Shown: in pieces, positions 61,770 to 64,000 of the stretch | How positions within the stretch are numbered: position 1 is the first letter of the stretch | Layout: the number at the start of each line of letters is the position of its first letter | Source: Arenimonas metalli CF5-1 | GTDB taxonomy: Bacteria > Pseudomonadota > Gammaproteobacteria > Xanthomonadales > Xanthomonadaceae | DNA length: 64,000 nt | NCBI RefSeq assembly: GCF_000747155.1 | Contig: NZ_AVCK01000009.1 | Span: 62,001 to 126,000, forward strand | Reading direction: 5' to 3' | Position numbers and translations under genes: made by a program | Notes under the pieces: model-generated | Told to the model about the DNA's origin: nothing | Seen by the model: only the letters and a program-made list of their open reading frames with translations | The model's database searches: none

Positions 61770-63235
61770 GCCTGTCGTACCGCCATGTCCTCGCCTTCGC
61801 CCTGCTGCTGCCGCTTGGCTACGCCCAGGCGCAGGCGCCCGCCGCGCCCGAGCCGGCCCCGCTGGTGCAATTGCCCGACTTCACCCGGCTGGTGGAGCGC
61901 ACCGGCCCGGCCGTGGTCAATATCGAAGCCACCATCGGCGGCGGCGAGGCCCGCGACGAAGAGGACGCCGCGGCCGAGGGTGCGCCGCCGATGCCCGAGG
62001 ACATGCCCGAGTTCTTCCGGCGCTTCTTCGGCCAGCCCGGCCTGCCGGGTCGCCCGGGCCAGGGCCCGCGCGGCGGCGTGTCGCAGGGGTCGGGCTTCAT
62101 CATCTCGGCCGACGGCTACGTGCTCACCAACCACCACGTGGTCGAAGGCGCGACCGACATCGTCGTGCGCCTAAACGACCGCAACGAGCTCAAGGCCGAA
62201 CTGGTCGGCAGCGATCCGCTGTCCGACGTGGCCCTGCTCAAGGTCGACGGCCGCGGCCTGCCGGTGCTGAAGATCGGCGACTCGCGCGGCCTCAAGGCCG
62301 GCCAGTGGGTGCTGGCGATCGGCTCGCCCTTCGGCTTCGAGCATTCGGTCACGGCCGGCATCGTCAGCGGCGTCGGCCGCCGTTCGCTCGATCCCAGCCA
62401 GCAGTACGTGCCCTTCATCCAGACCGACGTGGCCATCAACCGCGGTAATTCCGGCGGACCGCTGCTCAACACCCGCGGCGAGGTGGTCGGCATCAACTCG
62501 CAGATCTTCTCGAACTCCGGCGGCTACATGGGCGTGAGTTTCGCGATCCCGATCGAGGTGGCGATGAACGCGGTGCGCCAGCTGCGCGACACCGGCAAGG
62601 TGGTGCGCGGCCAGCTGGGCGTGCGCATCCAGGACGTGGACCGCGAGCGCCTGGCCGAGTTCGGCCTCGACCGGCCGGTCGGCGCCTTCGTCGATTCGGT
62701 CGAGAACGGCAGCGCCGCCGCCCGCGCCGGCATCCGCCCGGGTGACGTCATCACCCGCTTCAACGGCCGCGAGATCGGCCGCTCGGCCGAGCTGCCGCCG
62801 ATGGTGGGCGCCATGCCCCCGGGCAGCCGCGCCAGCGTGACCCTGATGCGCGACGGCAAGCCGCTGGACCTGGTCGTGACCCTGGCGGCGCTGGACACCG
62901 CCGCGGCGCCTCCGGCCCCGTCGGGGCAGGGCGCCGCCCCGGCCCCGGCGGCCGGCAATGCGCTGGGCGTCGTGGTCGAGGAGCTCGATGCCTCGGCCCG
63001 GTCCGCGCTGGGCCTGCGGGCGGGCGAGGGCGTGCTGGTCGGCCGGGTGGCCGGGCTGGCCGCGCGCCAGGCCGGGCTGGCGCCGGGCGACGTGATCCTG
63101 CAGGTGGGTCGCGCCGACATCGGCTCGGTGGCCGACTTCGAGGCCGCCGTGAAGGACCTCGGCTCCGGCGACGAAGTCCGGCTGCTGGTGCGCAACGCGC
63201 GCAGCACCGGCTTCGTGACCTTCACGCTGCGCTGA
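61766..63235 (+). CDS. degP: Do-family periplasmic serine protease/chaperone (DegP/MucD)
   Basis: A 489-residue HtrA-family protease. The signal peptide ends 'GYAQAQA'. The catalytic triad is H124 ('VLTNHHVVEGA'), D154 ('DPLSDVALLKV') and S229 ('INRGNSGGPLLN'). Two PDZ domains follow (about 285-370 and 395-489). ATG 61766 overlaps the rseC stop (ATGA). As in Pseudomonas algU-mucABCD, the protease is the last member of the sigma-E operon and would clear misfolded envelope proteins. Confidence 0.95.
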   Translation: MSLSYRHVLAFALLLPLGYAQAQAPAAPEPAPLVQLPDFTRLVERTGPAVVNIEATIGGGEARDEEDAAAEGAPPMPEDMPEFFRRFFGQPGLPGRPGQGPRGGVSQGSGFIISADGYVLTNHHVVEGATDIVVRLNDRNELKAELVGSDPLSDVALLKVDGRGLPVLKIGDSRGLKAGQWVLAIGSPFGFEHSVTAGIVSGVGRRSLDPSQQYVPFIQTDVAINRGNSGGPLLNTRGEVVGINSQIFSNSGGYMGVSFAIPIEVAMNAVRQLRDTGKVVRGQLGVRIQDVDRERLAEFGLDRPVGAFVDSVENGSAAARAGIRPGDVITRFNGREIGRSAELPPMVGAMPPGSRASVTLMRDGKPLDLVVTLAALDTAAAPPAPSGQGAAPAPAAGNALGVVVEELDASARSALGLRAGEGVLVGRVAGLAARQAGLAPGDVILQVGRADIGSVADFEAAVKDLGSGDEVRLLVRNARSTGFVTFTLR

Positions 63236-63292
63236 GCCCGTGGGCCGGGCCGGCCCGCCCCCGCGGCGGGCCAGGCCCCGGGGGCTGTGCGA

Positions 63293-63298
63293 TAATCC
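63293..63298 (+). promoter_or_regulatory. Candidate extended -10 element upstream of lepA
   Basis: TGCGATAAT (TGn followed by GATAAT, 63293-63298 approximately) is an extended -10 match in the degP-lepA gap; no -35 is visible. It suggests that lepA has its own promoter besides read-through from the sigma-E operon. Confidence 0.4.
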
Positions 63299-63334
63299 GC
63301 CGTTTACCGCCACCGACCGGCAGCCGTCCCCCGC

Positions 63335-64000
<666 letters not shown>

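Overview
The window is a GC-rich (around 70%) stretch of a gammaproteobacterial chromosome. Gene content, gene order and protein sequence all point to the Lysobacterales/Xanthomonadaceae (a Lysobacter- or Luteimonas-like organism). Supporting signs are an NAD-type isocitrate dehydrogenase, a MutL with the endonuclease motifs of MutH-less lineages, the dapA-bamC pair, a PhoBR-polyphosphate cluster, and intergenic palindromes of the short REP type common in this group. It is almost entirely core genome: no prophage, insertion sequence, integrase, reverse transcriptase or CRISPR array was seen. Both window edges cut genes (a glycosyltransferase on the left, lepA on the right).

Layout. 1-8.5 kb (minus): M48/TPR periplasmic protease, phoB, phoR, ppk1, ppx and a GT4 glycosyltransferase, a phosphate and polyphosphate block with a candidate Pho box in front of phoB. 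8.7-10.5 kb (plus): glutaredoxin, an AhpD-like protein and icd with a strong terminator. 10.6-19.1 kb (minus): small, mostly poorly characterised genes (DUF2007, HIT, HD-type hydrolase, unknowns, SMP-30-like, a lipoprotein, HAD, cold-shock/DUF1294, BI-1, thiD, DUF1275). 19.1-23.3 kb: PhoH-PIN, bcp and a gcvR-like regulator, divergent from dapA-bamC. 23.3-29.1 kb: fdxA, tRNA-Glu(CTC), then pcnB-folK-panB-panC-pgi. 29.1-37.3 kb: queG divergent from nnr-tsaE-amiC-mutL, then DUF1684 and TraB/GumN proteins. 37.3-40.9 kb (minus): metG, rsxA, rsxB. 40.9-41.9 kb: about 1 kb of non-coding DNA. 41.9-46.9 kb (minus): TonB-dependent receptor and S9 peptidase. 47-51.5 kb: apbC, dcd, two small genes, dienelactone hydrolase, rimO. 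51.7-58.98 kb: greB, AbgT transporter, HerA-like ATPase, lytic transglycosylase, FadJ-like enzyme. 59.1-64 kb (plus): a complete envelope-stress operon rpoE-rseA-rseB-rseC-degP, then lepA.

The most unusual part is 38.4-41.8 kb. The methionyl-tRNA synthetase gene is a mosaic. Its anticodon-binding domain (about 38,915-39,776) has much lower GC than its surroundings. It carries an in-frame insertion of about 124 residues with a PD-(D/E)xK nuclease-like pattern (D502, E515, K517) in a loop where ordinary MetRS has a few residues. The same gene contains a REP palindrome translated as part of its C-terminal linker. Directly upstream of metG lies an inverted pair of about 320-nt non-coding units. 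Each unit ends in a long perfect hairpin whose loop sequence is conserved between the units while the stems differ completely but remain self-complementary.

Three families of small palindromic repeats punctuate the window, mostly between convergent genes: family A (core GGGACTTCAGTCCC), family B (core GGGCCTTCAGGCCC) and family C (repeats of ATCCGCGT). One copy supplies the stop codon of the DUF1275 gene.
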